A stretch of DNA of 26,163 nucleotides from an uncultured Gammaproteobacteria bacterium (GTDB taxonomy: Bacteria > Pseudomonadota > Gammaproteobacteria > Xanthomonadales > Xanthomonadaceae), in NCBI GenBank assembly GCA_946885735.1, contig CAMPGW010000035.1, forward strand, positions 1-26,163. Reading direction: 5' to 3'. Below are positions 25,662-26,163 of this stretch, piece after piece. The notes beneath the pieces are model-generated. The model saw only the letters and a list, made by a program, of their open reading frames with translations. It was not told the origin of the DNA and did not search any database. The position numbers and the translations under genes were made by a program. Every line of letters begins with the position of its first letter. Within the stretch, counting starts at the first letter, position 1.

Positions 25662-26112
25662 GACATTGAAATTGCTGAGCAGCCTGATTCTTTGCATCGC
25701 AACTCTCGCCGTCTCTGCCAGCGAGTTGAGACCCGTGCCAGTGATGGTCGGTGTTCACCCGGATCTCGACGCATGCTTGAGCCTGGCTCAGGTCGGCCGC
25801 GCAAGGTCGGGGTTTATCTCCGTTCGCACAGGCCCTGGCAGCGGCTTTCGCGAGGTCGACAGGCTGGCAAATGGGCAGTTCGTGTATTCCTGCGACGGCG
25901 GCTCGGGATGGGCCGGCATCGTCTATATGCCCGGCAAAGAAGCGACACCGGACTGCGGAGTAACGTCTCCGGTTCCCAACCGTACCCCATACTTGGGAAG
26001 GTGCAAGTCGGGATGGGTTCGATCAAAGTGGCTCACGGTAGTTGCGGGTTAAGGCGATGTCGTCTAACAATTCATTCAAGGTGACGCCTGACGGCGCACC
26101 TCAACTCAATCG
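25656..26112 (+). mobile_element. Integron gene cassette 2
   Basis: From the attC1 crossover to the attC2 crossover, 457 bases. It carries one gene for an exported SH3-like protein and a short attC. Confidence 0.85.
25666..26052 (+). CDS. Cassette-encoded exported SH3-like protein
   Basis: 128 aa from a TTG start at 25666, 4 bases after the attC core. The signal peptide (KLLSSLILCIATLAVSA, cleavage likely after ASA-like residues) is followed by a short linker and a bacterial SH3 domain: SGFISVRTGPGSGFREVDRLANGQFVYSCDGG, then WAGIVY and CKSGWVRSKWLTVV. Three or four Cys (YSC, PDC, GRC) could form disulfides in the periplasm. SH3b domains often bind peptidoglycan or protein ligands. No catalytic domain is present. 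No Shine-Dalgarno is seen. Confidence 0.78.
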   Translation: MKLLSSLILCIATLAVSASELRPVPVMVGVHPDLDACLSLAQVGRARSGFISVRTGPGSGFREVDRLANGQFVYSCDGGSGWAGIVYMPGKEATPDCGVTSPVPNRTPYLGRCKSGWVRSKWLTVVAG

Positions 26113-26118
26113 TTAGAC
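26062..26118 (+). repeat. attC site of cassette 2 (57 bp)
   Basis: R'' GTCTAAC (26062-26068) and R' GTTAGAC (26112-26118). The left arm ATTCATTCAAGGTGACGC and right arm GGCGCACCTCAACTCAAT are the same as in attC1; only the central part is short (GCC-TGAC-GGC tip). Confidence 0.93.
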
Positions 26119-26127
26119 ACCCAAACC

Positions 26128-26163
26128 ATGCTGCAGCGCAAGCTCATCAACATCGCTGCAGTG
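26128..26163 (+). CDS. Start of a gene in cassette 3 (partial)
   Basis: An ATG 9 bases after the attC2 core opens a frame to the window end (MLQRKLINIAAV). Twelve codons are too few to identify it. Position directly after an attC core matches the other cassette genes. Confidence 0.45.
   Translation, partial: MLQRKLINIAAV

Larger units (their letters stand above)
23815..26163. mobile_element. Chromosomal integron (intI, attI, cassette array; runs off window)
   Basis: A complete integron platform: the intI gene on the minus strand, attI at 25274-25291, then cassettes on the plus strand each ended by an attC. Two full cassettes and the start of a third are visible; the array continues beyond the window. 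Near-identical attC ends indicate a resident (sedentary-type) array. The cassettes are close to 50-55% GC against ~70% outside, consistent with foreign origin. Confidence 0.9.

Noticed and set aside
25692..26084. 130-codon open frame overlapping the SH3 cassette gene
   Set aside because: It is Arg/Ser-rich, lacks motifs and runs into attC2; the other frame has a signal peptide and SH3 motifs.
25563..26118. CRISPR array from the repeated attC arms
   Set aside because: The repeats are inverse-core attC sites with genes between them, not short direct repeats with uniform spacers; no cas genes.

Overview
The window is very GC-rich (roughly 70% by eye) chromosomal DNA from a gammaproteobacterium, most likely of the Xanthomonadaceae/Lysobacteraceae (Lysobacterales). 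The pointers are an aroK-aroB-WGR-hemE order, a GASYG-type MetX with MetB under a SAM-I riboswitch, and a chromosomal integron with a Xanthomonas-like integrase. Genus cannot be fixed from sequence reading alone.

Layout. 1-3415 (+): end of proC, then a tightly packed trio of histidine-phosphatase-like protein, acyl-CoA dehydrogenase and APH-family kinase. The last two look like split halves of ACAD10/ACAD11 (compare LvaC/LvaA), suggesting hydroxyacyl-CoA catabolism. 3425-5889 (-): a short-chain NAD-binding protein, dodecin, pdxH and a Peripla_BP_2 cobalamin-binding-type protein. 5939-8923 (+): aroK-aroB (shikimate pathway), a small WGR protein and hemE. 8933-12469 (-): a large beta-propeller hybrid histidine kinase. 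12622-13735 (+): cytochrome b561 and YceI. 13750-13980 (-): a small glutaredoxin-like protein. 14083-17746 (+): sdaA and a MASE1-GGDEF-EAL c-di-GMP enzyme. 17747-18115: a gene-free stretch with two related, cloverleaf-like extragenic repeats. 18116-20729 (-): promoter, SAM-I riboswitch, SD-sequestering hairpin, metX and metB. 20805-23434 (+): an exported DUF4124/M23 peptidase-like protein and prfC (RF3).

23460-26163 is accessory DNA. It holds a Phd/ParE-type toxin-antitoxin pair behind a palindromic operator, then an integron. The integrase gene (-) runs away from an attI site. Downstream of attI lie two complete cassettes, each closed by an attC site, and the start of a third. The cassettes are visibly less GC-rich than the core. 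The integrase reading frame has no stop at the usual family end and runs antisense into the toxin gene.

The most interesting points are the riboswitch with an AUG-bearing SD-sequestering hairpin (possible dual SAM/initiator-tRNA sensing), the covarying extragenic repeats, the integron with its overlapping toxin, and the split ACAD10/11-like operon with a histidine phosphatase that lacks its second catalytic His.
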